Assembly: GCA_029547705.1 (NCBI GenBank)
Contig: JAKPOU010000042.1
Span: forward strand, 362,197-426,196
Direction: 5' to 3'
Length of the DNA: 64,000 nt
DNA from: Bacteroidota bacterium
Lineage (GTDB): Bacteria > Bacteroidota > Bacteroidia > Bacteroidales > VadinHA17
The translations under genes were made by a program, and so were the position numbers. Positions within the stretch are counted from its first letter, which is position 1; each line of letters opens with the position of its first letter. The notes below the pieces were generated by a model. It made no database searches, was not told the DNA's origin, and was given only the letters and a program-made list of their open reading frames with translations. This document shows positions 47,001 to 56,045 of this stretch, piece by piece.

Positions 47001-48527
47001 GGCTGCTCGGTTTCTGCAGGAATTGATGTGCTTCCGGCAGGCTGGAGTGTAATACCCGCGAATTTCAACTATGAAGGACGGATCACTGCAGCGGTATTTC
47101 CGGAAAATGAAGTGTCAGAGCCTGGCTACCTTGCTGCATTTGCCGGTGATGAATGCAGGGGAATTGCTAGGTCAGTCTATTATGCGGCAGGGGGCAGTCA
47201 TATTTATACGATTGCCTGCTACAGTAATACACGTGATGGTGATATATTGGTGTTCAGACATTTTAATCCGGCCGGAGGAAATGTTCAGAACATGGACAGG
47301 TCGGTGGATTTTGAACCGGGAATGATTGTGGGATCACAGAGTTCACCTTTCAGAATGGGGAGAGGAGTTGATTATGAAATGCATCTGCCGGTTGGATGGA
47401 CATGGCTTTCAGTCAATACCATTCTTGATAATATGACACTGAATTTCATTTTATCCACAGTATCGGCTCCGGGGGATTATATCAAGGATCAGACCGGTTC
47501 GGCCACATATTATGAACTATATGGCTGGTTCGGCACAATTAATTCATTGGATCCCACTAAGCTCTATAAAATAAGAAGCCATAATATTGCTGATTTCGGA
47601 TTCAGCGGAAGACCGGTGGATGTAACTGCCACTCCAATATCTCTTTCATCGGGATGGAACTGGATAGGCTATCTTCCAACGGAATCTATGTCAGTCAATA
47701 TGGCCCTTGGATCACTTTCGCCGGAAAATGGTGATTATATCAAGGACCAGACAAACTCATCCATTTATTATTCCAATTTTAACACCTGGTTCGGAAACCT
47801 TATCAACATGTCTCCGTATTCAGGTTATATGTTAAGATTAACGAATCCCGGAACGCTCCTCTATCCCCGGTCGGGATCAAAGGGTGCCGAGAACATCGTC
47901 ATGAATGAAGGAATCAGATTCAATCACAATGAATTTGAATTCAGTGGATCCCTGACGGCAAAAGTTCTTGTGGATGGTATTGAAAGAGATTCGGAAAATG
48001 ATCTTCTCTATGCTTATGTCAAAAATGAAACAAGAGGAATAGCAAACGGGAAATATTTTAAGCCTGCAGATTCCTGGTTGTATACCCTTATGATTCACAG
48101 CAATATTGAGGAAGGAGAAACTGTCGGGTTCAAATATTTTGATTCGGAAAACAATAAATATTACGGTTGTGATCAGACAATCATTTTCAGCAGCGATATG
48201 ATAGTTGCTGATGCCTTAAAGCCTCTTGAACTGAATTTTTCAAGTTCTGATATAAGTGATAATTTTGCCGGGAAACTGAAACTTAAAATATATCCCAATC
48301 CCTTCAGCCATGAACTGAATATAGGGTATGACCTGGCCGGATCATCACATGTCAGGATCACAATCCTGGATGTTCATGGAAGGGTGATCCGGACACTTGC
48401 AGACCAGGCGCAGAAAGCCGGAAGCTACCAGTTCACCTGGAACTCCGGTCTCGTTTCATCCGGCCTGTATTTTATAAAATTTGAAGCAGACCACAGATAC
48501 ATAATACAGAAAGTCATTCTACGATGA
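44022..48527 (+). CDS. giant secreted Ig-like repeat protein, T9SS type A sorting domain
   Basis: About 1501 residues from the ATG at 44022 (MGHIYRPVLV), which gives a proper signal peptide; frames upstream overlap the previous gene. Order: N-terminal module (GAFVGNTCRG, CYSN, FRYFDP), an Ig-like domain with TYQWQYN, eight 86-88 residue repeats (about 238-931) starting PLPGAAGTISG and each with a Cys pair (VCQGQ, ACGDG), a Big2-like domain, a second CRG module (AAFAGDECRG), two GWxW repeats (GWTWLSVN, GWNWIGYL), a third module (AYVKNETRG, FKYFDS) and a type A sorting domain (IYPNPFSHEL, GLYFIKF). Repeats 5-8 are almost identical. It is probably co-transcribed with both neighbours. Confidence 0.88.
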   Translation: MGHIYRPVLVSCLLLISVALSSQTHNWTIDPQDYESDCEVNAVVFMGSDEVTTGTLGAFVGNTCRGFADGIFFPGTGRTIFSVRCYSNEPENPETFTFRYFDPAGGSYYNIIETVVFVSDGQLGNARNPLLFHRCDPVALLSGPLNGRMCAVSGSTAFSVTAGGTSPYTYQWQYNTGTEWVSTTNGIPAGAVYSGSNTATLNVSGITSAGQYQYRCHISNCHEWSSITSNSATLTVDPLPGAAGTISGLTTVCQGQSAVTYTVPVITNATSYVWSLPPGATGSSTTNSITVNYGLSATSGNISVRGHNDCGDGSVSVLSVTVSPLPAAPGPVTGPATVCQGQTSVSYHVPEIANATSYVWSYSGTGAVITGTGNSVTIDFLTNATSGNLTVRGLNSCGQGAVSAGFAITVNPLPAAAGTIEGTASVCQGQTSVTYRVAAIVNATSYNWSYSGTGAAINGTGNTVTIDFATNATSGNLSVRGVNNCGTGAVSANFAVTVNPLPAAAGSIQGTANVCQGQQAVEYSVPPIANATAYTWSYSGTGAAINGTGPSVTIDFGPSAVSGNLTVRGVNACGSGIASANYPVTVNPLPGAAGTISGTAAVCQGQSGVSYTVPAIPNATSYVWTLPAGASGTSTTNSITVNYSASALSGNITVRGRNACGDGIMSSLAVTVNPLPGAAGTISGAAAVCQGHSGVSYTVPAIPNATSYVWTLPTGASGTSTTNSITVNYSTSALSGNITVRGRNACGDGTVSTMAVTVNPLPGAAGTISGTDAVCQGQSGVSYTVPAIPNATSYVWTLPTGASGTSITNSITVNYSTSALSGNITVRGRNACGDGTVSTMAVTVNPLPGTAGTISGAAAVCQGQSGVSYTVPAIPNATSYVWTLPAGASGTSTTNSITVNYSTSALSGNITVRGRNACGDGSASVLAVTLNPLPSAITGITMLTAGSTMSLASSPAGGTWSSSVPAVATVNSSTGLVRGVSPGNTVITYRLPTGCSVSAGIDVLPAGWSVIPANFNYEGRITAAVFPENEVSEPGYLAAFAGDECRGIARSVYYAAGGSHIYTIACYSNTRDGDILVFRHFNPAGGNVQNMDRSVDFEPGMIVGSQSSPFRMGRGVDYEMHLPVGWTWLSVNTILDNMTLNFILSTVSAPGDYIKDQTGSATYYELYGWFGTINSLDPTKLYKIRSHNIADFGFSGRPVDVTATPISLSSGWNWIGYLPTESMSVNMALGSLSPENGDYIKDQTNSSIYYSNFNTWFGNLINMSPYSGYMLRLTNPGTLLYPRSGSKGAENIVMNEGIRFNHNEFEFSGSLTAKVLVDGIERDSENDLLYAYVKNETRGIANGKYFKPADSWLYTLMIHSNIEEGETVGFKYFDSENNKYYGCDQTIIFSSDMIVADALKPLELNFSSSDISDNFAGKLKLKIYPNPFSHELNIGYDLAGSSHVRITILDVHGRVIRTLADQAQKAGSYQFTWNSGLVSSGLYFIKFEADHRYIIQKVILR
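44733..46814 (+). repeat. eight tandem 258-264-bp repeats coding Ig-like domains
   Basis: Eight in-frame units. The last four start at 45783, 46041, 46299 and 46557, exactly 258 bases apart, and differ at few positions, while units 1-4 are divergent; units 2-4 form their own subgroup with SYSGTGA. A ninth, different domain begins at 46815. The pattern fits recent local amplification of the downstream copies. Confidence 0.93.
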
Positions 48528-51500
48528 AAGCATACAGTCCTAAATTTAACTGTCACAAAATGAAATATCCAAAAGGAATTGCTGTCCTGTTGCTGGCCCT
48601 GCTCTCTGCAGGAATATTGTCCGGCCAGGGCCACGGATGGTTTTTTAATCCGCATGATTATGAATATGATGGTGATATCATGGCGGTTGTCATGCTTGGA
48701 ACGGAAGAGGTTACCACAGGGACTGTCGGAGCATTTGTGGGGGAAACATGCCGGGGATATGATAACGGTATTGTTACTCCCGGAGGACGGACAGTTTTCT
48801 CTATAAGGGTATACAGCAACCTTGCAAGCGGAGAAACTCTGGCCTTCAAATGGTTTGATCCGTCAGACAATAGCTATCATGATATTATAGAGACAATTCC
48901 TTTTATAAGCAACATGGTGGAGGGAAATGCTGTTTCCCCCCTGGTATTCAACATATTTGTCTGTGATCCGGTTTCAATAGGTACTCATCCTTCAGGAACA
49001 AGCATGTGTGCGGAGGATGGCAATGCCGTTTTCTCTGTTTCCGTCAGCGGCACATCTCCCTTTGTTTATCAGTGGCAGTACTACAATGGTACTGACTGGT
49101 CAAACGTGACTGAAGGAATTCCTTCAGGAGCACGGTACAGCGGAGCAGCCACGGCAAGCATGAGAGTGGAAGGTATTGCCACGGCGGGAAATTATGATTA
49201 CCGCTGCTTTGTCACAAACTGTAACGGTAACAGTACAGCAGCATCTAATACCGCTACCCTGAGGGTAAATGCCCTGCCGGCCAGACCGGTTATCCTCTCG
49301 TCGGGTCCGCTCAGTTTCTGCGAGGGTGGAAATGTAACCCTCAGCACAGCGGCAGCAAGCAGTTATCATTGGTCCAACGGTGCTGTTACACAAAGTATAA
49401 CTGTATCTGCATCAGGAAACTATACAGTAAGGGTGACGAATGCGGCAGGTTGCCAGAGTCCTCCTTCTGATCCGGTGAATGTAACCGTAATTCCCAATCC
49501 TCCTGCTCCGGTGATAACAGCGTCCGGTCCCGTAACCTTTTGTGCCGGCGGGAGCGTCACACTTACTTCAAGTACCGGAACCGAATATTTATGGTCGACC
49601 GGGGCAAGCACCAGAAATATAATTGTTACACAAGCGGGCAACTATACAGTGAGGGTGAGAAATGCTGCCGGCTGCGAAAGTCCCCTGTCAGCTCCCGTAA
49701 CTGTAACAGTCAATCCCCTTCCGGGGGTGAATGCGGGAAGCGATGTCAGCATACCGAATGGCACAAGCACTACCCTTAACGGTACCGTTACCGGGACAGG
49801 TCCCTTTTCATACAGCTGGACACCGGCTTCATTGCTTGTCAATCCCCTGGTTGAAGATCCGGTAACAGTCAATCTTACGAGCACCACAACCTTTATTTTT
49901 ACTGCCACCATAGCTGCAACGGGCTGTTCAGCCTCTGATGATGTTACGGTCACCGTTACCGGTGATGCCTTGTCTGCATCGCCTGCGGCAACTCCGGCAA
50001 CGATCTGTGCCGGGGAGACAGTACGGCTGAATGCAAATGCCGGAGGTGGATCGGGAACCTATACTTATGCATGGTCTTCCGTTCCGGCAGGCTTTACTTC
50101 CACACTTGCCAATCCGTCGGCCACTCCTGCAGTCAGTACCACATACACAGTAAGGGTGAGTGACGGATTTAACACTATAAGCCGTCAGGTATCCGTGAAT
50201 GTTTTTCCCCAGCCGCCACAGCCTGTTATTACAGCAACCGGACCCATTACTTTTTGTGCCGGAGGGAGTGTTACCCTTGTTTCAAGTGCGGGAAGCAGTT
50301 ATCTGTGGTCAACGGGTGCAACAACGCAGAGTATAAATGTAAGCGCTCCGGGAGACTATACTGTTATGGTCACAAATGCAGGGGGATGCGAAAGTCCTCT
50401 TTCCGATCCTCTTACAGTTACGGTAAATCCCCTTCCCCCGGCACCGGCGATCAGTGCTTCAGGACCAACAACTTTTTGCAACGGTGAAAGCGTTACACTT
50501 ACTTCCAGTACCGGAGTGTCATACCGCTGGTCAACCGGAGCCACTGTTCAGAGCATCAATGTTTCATTGCCGGGTACTTATACCGTGAGGGTAACCAATG
50601 CCAACGGATGCGAGAGCCCGCCGTCAGTTCCGGTAACTGTAACGGTTAATCCTCTTCCCGGAGTGGATGCGGGCAGCAATGTTAGCATACCGAATGGTAC
50701 CAGTACTACACTCAACGGGACAGTCACCGGGACAGGCCCTTTTTCGTACAGCTGGACACCGGCTTCACTGCTTGTCAATCCACTGGTTCAGAATCCGACA
50801 ACTGTTAATCTTACTTCTACAACCACATTTACTTTTACAGCCACCAACACTTCCACCGGCTGTTCAAACAGTGACAACGTGACCGTCACGGTAACCGGAG
50901 GCGGACTGACCGTGAATCCGGTTGCAACGCCCGGAACGGTCTGTGCCGGAAATACTGTGCAGCTTGATGCAAGGGCAAGCGGAGGTTCAGGTACTTATTC
51001 CTACAGATGGACGTCAGAACCTGAGGGCTTTACATCGGATATTGCCCGGCCTTCCGTAAATCCCCTGACCAACACAGTTTACCGCGTCAGGGTCAGTGAC
51101 GGATTCAACACCGTTAACGGACAGGTTGCAGTCACGGTAAATGCTTTACCTGCGAAACCTTCAATAACTGCTTCAGGCCCGGTCACATTCTGTGTCGGAG
51201 GAAGCGTTACACTTACTTCAAGCCAGGCAACAGGCTATTTATGGTCAACCGGAGCCACAGGCAGAAGCATTACCGTAAATACTTCGGGGGAATATACCGT
51301 GAGGGTAAGAAATACGCAGGGTTGTATTAGTGAAGCTTCGGATCCGGTTACTGTTACGGTTCATCTCCTGCCTCAGGCGCCGCTTATTGGTGCAGTGACA
51401 CATCCTACCTGTACCGAACCGGCCGGAAGTGTTTCGCTTGTGGGACTTCCCCCAACAGGTATCTGGACACTGACACGCTATGGAGGGGAAGTCACCACGA

Positions 51501-52630
51501 CAGGAACCGGCACTACCACCACTGTAACGGATCTCCTTCCCGGAAGATATAATTTTACCGTTACGGCTGAAACAGGATGCACTTCGCCGGTCTCCCTGCC
51601 CGTAACAATCAACAGACAGCCGGAAACACCGGCACCGCCGAATATAGGAACGATAACACATCCGACATATACAGTTCCGACAGGAAGTGTGGTCCTTACC
51701 GGATTGCCTTCCGGAACATGGAGACTGACCCGTTATCCGGGAGAGATAACAATAACAGGTTCGGGAACCTCCAGAACCGTTTCAGGTCTTGAGCCGGGCA
51801 CATACACATTTACTGTAACCAATGCAGTTGGCTGTACCTCAGCCTCTTCAGCCAGTGTGCTTATAAATGCCCGGCCGGGACCTCCAACGGTAATAATTAC
51901 CGATCCTGATACAATTTGTTCAATTCATACTGCTGATATCACACGGCCTGAAATAACCGAAGGTTCTGATCCCGGACTGATCTACACGTACTGGATGGAT
52001 CCGGACACGGTGCGAAGAGTACAAGATCCCACAGCTGTTCCTCCCGGGATCTATTATATCAAGGGCAGAACAACCGCGAATTTCTATACCGTTGCCCCGG
52101 TTAACGTCAGGGCAGATGAAATGCCGGTGGCAGATGCAGGTCCCGACCAGGTTCTGGGTTATACTTTTAAAACTGTAATGAATGCCCTTCAGCCTGAGTC
52201 AGGAAGCGGCATGTGGTCGGTTGATTCCGGAACAGGTGTCTTTACGGCTGTCAGCGATGCCAATACAGAGGTAAGGGGCCTGTCACTCGGAAGAAATGAA
52301 TTTGTCTGGACAGTAACCAACGGAGTGTGTCCACCGGCATCGGACAGGATGGTCATTCAGGTTAATGACCTTACGATTCCCTCTCTCATTACTCCAAACA
52401 TGGACGGAATAAATGATTTTCTGATCATTCAGGGACTGGAAAACCTCGGGAAAACGGAACTCATAATATTCGACAGGAGAGGGGTAGAGGTATACAAGGA
52501 CCAGGACTACAATAACGACTGGTACGGAATTGACTATGACAGCAGGCCTCTTCCTGAGGATACTTATTTTTATCAGATCCGTACAGCAAGCGGAAGGAAT
52601 ATGAAGGGATTTGTTGTTATACGGAGATAG
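48524..52630 (+). CDS. giant secreted repeat protein, T9SS type B (gliding-type) sorting domain
   Basis: 1368 residues. The ATG at 48524 overlaps the previous stop by ATGA, suggesting translational coupling; ATG at 48560 (MKYPKGIAVLL) would give a shorter signal peptide. N-terminal CRG module (GAFVGETCRG, VYSN, FKWFDP), an Ig-like domain (YQWQYYNG), then alternating repeats: five of the type ITASGPVTFC...YLWSTGA...GNYTVRV, two PKD-like (DAGSNVSIPNGTSTTLNG) and two further Ig-like units (GGSGTYTYAW, YTVRVSDGFNT), then two repeats with TGIWTL / SGTWRL. The end is a gliding-motility-associated type B C-terminal domain (SLITPNMDGINDFLIIQG, IIFDRRGVEVYKD, YFYQIRT). Type B substrates usually need a cognate PorP/SprF, and one lies next. 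Confidence 0.88.
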   Translation: MKAYSPKFNCHKMKYPKGIAVLLLALLSAGILSGQGHGWFFNPHDYEYDGDIMAVVMLGTEEVTTGTVGAFVGETCRGYDNGIVTPGGRTVFSIRVYSNLASGETLAFKWFDPSDNSYHDIIETIPFISNMVEGNAVSPLVFNIFVCDPVSIGTHPSGTSMCAEDGNAVFSVSVSGTSPFVYQWQYYNGTDWSNVTEGIPSGARYSGAATASMRVEGIATAGNYDYRCFVTNCNGNSTAASNTATLRVNALPARPVILSSGPLSFCEGGNVTLSTAAASSYHWSNGAVTQSITVSASGNYTVRVTNAAGCQSPPSDPVNVTVIPNPPAPVITASGPVTFCAGGSVTLTSSTGTEYLWSTGASTRNIIVTQAGNYTVRVRNAAGCESPLSAPVTVTVNPLPGVNAGSDVSIPNGTSTTLNGTVTGTGPFSYSWTPASLLVNPLVEDPVTVNLTSTTTFIFTATIAATGCSASDDVTVTVTGDALSASPAATPATICAGETVRLNANAGGGSGTYTYAWSSVPAGFTSTLANPSATPAVSTTYTVRVSDGFNTISRQVSVNVFPQPPQPVITATGPITFCAGGSVTLVSSAGSSYLWSTGATTQSINVSAPGDYTVMVTNAGGCESPLSDPLTVTVNPLPPAPAISASGPTTFCNGESVTLTSSTGVSYRWSTGATVQSINVSLPGTYTVRVTNANGCESPPSVPVTVTVNPLPGVDAGSNVSIPNGTSTTLNGTVTGTGPFSYSWTPASLLVNPLVQNPTTVNLTSTTTFTFTATNTSTGCSNSDNVTVTVTGGGLTVNPVATPGTVCAGNTVQLDARASGGSGTYSYRWTSEPEGFTSDIARPSVNPLTNTVYRVRVSDGFNTVNGQVAVTVNALPAKPSITASGPVTFCVGGSVTLTSSQATGYLWSTGATGRSITVNTSGEYTVRVRNTQGCISEASDPVTVTVHLLPQAPLIGAVTHPTCTEPAGSVSLVGLPPTGIWTLTRYGGEVTTTGTGTTTTVTDLLPGRYNFTVTAETGCTSPVSLPVTINRQPETPAPPNIGTITHPTYTVPTGSVVLTGLPSGTWRLTRYPGEITITGSGTSRTVSGLEPGTYTFTVTNAVGCTSASSASVLINARPGPPTVIITDPDTICSIHTADITRPEITEGSDPGLIYTYWMDPDTVRRVQDPTAVPPGIYYIKGRTTANFYTVAPVNVRADEMPVADAGPDQVLGYTFKTVMNALQPESGSGMWSVDSGTGVFTAVSDANTEVRGLSLGRNEFVWTVTNGVCPPASDRMVIQVNDLTIPSLITPNMDGINDFLIIQGLENLGKTELIIFDRRGVEVYKDQDYNNDWYGIDYDSRPLPEDTYFYQIRTASGRNMKGFVVIRR

Positions 52631-52911
52631 GATCGTGAAGACCTTTTTGTTTCACGGTGAAAGGCAGAGCAGTGAGATGTACCGGTATCGTCCCGCGGAC
52701 GGTCATTAAAAGTTATTTAATATCTTGAGCCAGGGCGAGAAAGACAAAAAGACAAATAGACATTGCGGATATCATTACTGAACGGACAATGATTTTAAAT
52801 AAAAATACATACTTAATAATTTCATTTTTAAAGCGAAGTGAATTCAAAGGTTCAATGAACAGAAACCCTGAACCTTAGATTTTGAACCCTGAACAAATTA
52901 ATTTTCTTCCA
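52631..52911 (+). other. 281-bp gap between repeat protein and PorP/SprF gene
   Basis: No gene seen. It holds a weak 6-bp hairpin right after the stop (52634-52656, CGTGAA/TTCACG) and a close direct repeat CCCTGAAC at about 52866 and 52887. It probably contains the promoter of the PorP/SprF gene. Confidence 0.4.
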
Positions 52912-53829
52912 ATGAAAAATCTGATTCATATTTTAATTTTTCTTCTTTTGCCGGGAAGCCTTATGGCACAACTGACACCCGTCACCAATCAGTACATTCT
53001 GAACCCGATGACAATCAATCCGGCTTATGCGGGCAACAGGGGAGCGCTGAACGTTGCATCATTCTACCGCAGGCAATGGGTCGGAATCACGGGTGCTCCG
53101 CAAACAATGACACTGGCTGTGGATGCTCCCTTCCTTGATTCAAAACTGGGAATAGGAATGACAATAACGAATGATAAGATAGGTGTGACAAAAGAAACTC
53201 AGTTCATGTCGTCATATGCATACAAGATAAGCATGGGACAGGGGATACTGTCACTTGGCCTGGGTGCGGGATTAATGACAACAAATACGGCATGGTCGGA
53301 TCTTGTGGTGCTAGATCCGGGCGATGATCATTATCTTGTTGATTCGAGAGTTTTTGTCGTACCCGGCTTTACATTCGGAACCTATTACTCAAATCAGAAT
53401 TTTTTCGCGGGGATCTCAATCCCAAGGCTTCTGGGTTATAATTTTAATTTCAACAGGAACAAATATTCGCTTATCATTGATCCGGGTAATTATGATTATC
53501 TGCTTAATATGGGCCTTCTCCTCAATCTGGCACCAAAAGTGAAGCTCCTGCCATCGGTCCTTGTAAGCTGGACTCCGGGAACCCAGTTCCTCTATGATAT
53601 AAATGCCCATTTAAACATATCTGACCGCATGTGGCTGGGGGCAACCTACCGTAACGACCGGTCTGTTGCAGGATTGTTCCAGTTCTCGGTGAATGAGCAG
53701 CTCAAAGTAGCCTACACTTACGATTACGACATAGGCAAACTGGGCAGATATTCCAACGGATCGCATGAAGTAATGCTCAGATATCAGTTCACGTTCAGAG
53801 CGGATGCGGTTAATCCGATGATTTTTTAA
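52912..53829 (+). CDS. PorP/SprF family T9SS outer membrane protein
   Basis: Outer-membrane barrel of about 305 residues with signal peptide (ending LMAQ) and the family N-terminal sequence TPVTNQYILNPMTINPAYAG followed by ASFYRRQWVGITGAP. SprF in Flavobacterium johnsoniae is required for surface delivery of the type B substrate SprB; PorP in Porphyromonas is part of the T9SS. Standing directly after a type B repeat protein, this is likely its dedicated partner. Start at ATG 52912; an upstream TTG at 52882 is unlikely because it spoils the signal peptide. Confidence 0.93.
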   Translation: MKNLIHILIFLLLPGSLMAQLTPVTNQYILNPMTINPAYAGNRGALNVASFYRRQWVGITGAPQTMTLAVDAPFLDSKLGIGMTITNDKIGVTKETQFMSSYAYKISMGQGILSLGLGAGLMTTNTAWSDLVVLDPGDDHYLVDSRVFVVPGFTFGTYYSNQNFFAGISIPRLLGYNFNFNRNKYSLIIDPGNYDYLLNMGLLLNLAPKVKLLPSVLVSWTPGTQFLYDINAHLNISDRMWLGATYRNDRSVAGLFQFSVNEQLKVAYTYDYDIGKLGRYSNGSHEVMLRYQFTFRADAVNPMIF

Positions 53830-53841
53830 GTGCCTGAAATC

Positions 53842-55986
53842 ATGAAAAACAAACAACTAATCCTTGTCCTTCTGGCTGTCCTGTTTCATCAGATATCGGT
53901 GGGCCAGACCGATACATACACCATAAAACGGACTGTATTCAGTTCGGATTTCTATGATGAATTTGCACCGGTTTTCTATCAGAACGGACTGGTTTTTGTC
54001 ACCAACCGGAGCTCCGGAGTGACCGATTACTCAACATCCCAGGATGCAAATTTCACCAAGATATTTTTTATTGATACCGACGGAAAGAAAACCAGGCCCA
54101 GGCTGTTTTCGAAATACCTGAGGACCCGACTGAACGACGGACCGGCTACATTCAATGCCAGTGGTGATACCGTCTATTTCTCAAACAATCTGATAACAGA
54201 GGGGAATCTCAGGAAAATCTCATCGATGCGGAACAAGCTGGGTATCTTCTATGCCGTGAGAGAGGGTAAAAAGTGGACAAAAATACGGGAGATGCGATTC
54301 AATAATGAATGGTATAATATTTCCACTCCGTGTCTTTCGCCTGACGGCAACAGATTGTATTTTGCATCTGACAAGCCGGACGGATTCGGCGGTACGGACA
54401 TTTATTACAGCGAGAGAAAGGGAGAATACTGGAGTGATCCCGTAAATCTCGGACCTGTGATAAACACTGCAGGAAATGAATCCTATCCCTTCGTCACCGC
54501 CGAGGGAGAATTGTATTTTTCCTCCGACGGCCATCCGGGCCTGGGTGGAAAGGACATTTTCTTTTCAGCCATGAAGGAAGGCAGGTGGCAGACACCTGTC
54601 AGGCTTGACCCTCCGGTAAACTCACAGCACGATGATTTTGCCCTGATAACCGATCCGATGGGCAGGGGCGGATATTTTACCACGAACAGGGATAATTCCC
54701 TGGATATATATGAGTTCAGTACGGTTTCATCCCAGATATTCTATGCCGGACTGCAGAAAGACAATCAGTATTGTTTTACCTTCAGCGATCCGGGGACAAT
54801 AGAAATTGATACCTTGTTTCTCAAGTATGTTTGGGATTTCGGCGATGGAATAAAAGCTGAAGGTGCCGAAGCCGGACATTGTTTCCCCGGCCCGGGCAAA
54901 TATAATGTCAGACTGGATATTGCCGACAAAAAAAACGGGAATCTCTTTTTTACAAAACTGATGCTTGAAATCGATCTGAGGGATGTTGAACAACCATACA
55001 TCACTTCTCCCGATGCTCTCACAAGCGGGGAGACGGTTGAATTTGACGCTCTGAAATCCTATTTGCCCGGCTTTGACATTGCGGACTGGACCTGGGATTT
55101 CGGAGACGGAACAAGGGGGGAAGGAGAAAGTATAAAGCATTCGTACGATAAACCCGGTGAATATACGGTTAAACTCGGACTGAAGCTGAAATCGCAGCCG
55201 AAAGGCAGTATTTACAATGACGGTATTTCCAAAAAGGTACATGTATTCGGCAGCCAGGCTGAACGGAATAACTGGATGGCGGCCAGAATTCCCGACAAAT
55301 CGGAATATACGGATTTCAGGCTCAGCAGCGGTCTGAGTGTAAACACCCTGTATTCTGCCCAGAATGAGTCCTCCAAAGATGTAGTTTACCGGATCGACCT
55401 TCTGTCATCTTCTGAAAGGATAGGTACGGGAAGCAGTGTTTTCAAAAATATCAGTTCCAAATACACAGTCAGGGAAGAATCAAATCCTTCCACGGGCGGA
55501 TGGCTTTATTATGTATCTGACGAACACCTGGATCTGATGTCAGCCTATCCTGCATGGTCTGAATTAAATGGTGCAGGTTTCAGGGATGCCAGGGTAATAA
55601 TCCAGGTTATTACCGATCCGGTAAGAAAGGAACTCATCAGTCTCCTTAAAAACTACGGAATATCGGATGAGTTTTATTTCGACAGTTATAACAGGCTGAG
55701 GGCAAATGCATATCTGATGCTGGACCAGATTGTTATGCTTTTAAACCGGAATCCTTCTCTCCGGCTCGAAATAGGAGTTCATACCGATAATGCCGGTACT
55801 GCTGCAGCAAATTTAAAACTGTCCCAGACCCGTGCCCAGGTGATGGTTAATTATCTTGTCAACAGAGGGATTGAAGGCAGGAGGGTTGTTGCCCGCGGCT
55901 TTGGCAATACCAAACCGGTCAGCAGGGGCACCAGCGAAGCCGACCGGAAACTAAACCGGCGAATCGAGCTGAATGTGATAAACTAA
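53842..55986 (+). CDS. OmpA-family lipid/peptidoglycan-linked protein with PD40 and PKD domains (PorE-like)
   Basis: About 714 residues from ATG 53842 (a GTG at 53830 is in frame); signal ends SVGQ. Residues about 30-290 form a PD40/WD40-like propeller (SPDGNRLYFASDKPDGFGGTDIY, ELYFSSDGHPGLGGKDIFFS). Two PKD domains follow (YVWDFGDG, TWDFGDGTRGEG). The C-terminal OmpA peptidoglycan-binding domain has IGVHTDNAGTAAANLKLSQTRAQ and GFGNTKPV. The architecture resembles T9SS cell-wall-linked components such as PorE. It starts 12 bases after the PorP/SprF gene, so the two are one transcriptional unit and probably one complex. Confidence 0.9.
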   Translation: MKNKQLILVLLAVLFHQISVGQTDTYTIKRTVFSSDFYDEFAPVFYQNGLVFVTNRSSGVTDYSTSQDANFTKIFFIDTDGKKTRPRLFSKYLRTRLNDGPATFNASGDTVYFSNNLITEGNLRKISSMRNKLGIFYAVREGKKWTKIREMRFNNEWYNISTPCLSPDGNRLYFASDKPDGFGGTDIYYSERKGEYWSDPVNLGPVINTAGNESYPFVTAEGELYFSSDGHPGLGGKDIFFSAMKEGRWQTPVRLDPPVNSQHDDFALITDPMGRGGYFTTNRDNSLDIYEFSTVSSQIFYAGLQKDNQYCFTFSDPGTIEIDTLFLKYVWDFGDGIKAEGAEAGHCFPGPGKYNVRLDIADKKNGNLFFTKLMLEIDLRDVEQPYITSPDALTSGETVEFDALKSYLPGFDIADWTWDFGDGTRGEGESIKHSYDKPGEYTVKLGLKLKSQPKGSIYNDGISKKVHVFGSQAERNNWMAARIPDKSEYTDFRLSSGLSVNTLYSAQNESSKDVVYRIDLLSSSERIGTGSSVFKNISSKYTVREESNPSTGGWLYYVSDEHLDLMSAYPAWSELNGAGFRDARVIIQVITDPVRKELISLLKNYGISDEFYFDSYNRLRANAYLMLDQIVMLLNRNPSLRLEIGVHTDNAGTAAANLKLSQTRAQVMVNYLVNRGIEGRRVVARGFGNTKPVSRGTSEADRKLNRRIELNVIN

Positions 55987-56045
55987 TTAATCATGATGCC
56001 AGGCAGCAATAAAAAGTTACTCTGGCATTTTTTAATGGTTCTGTT

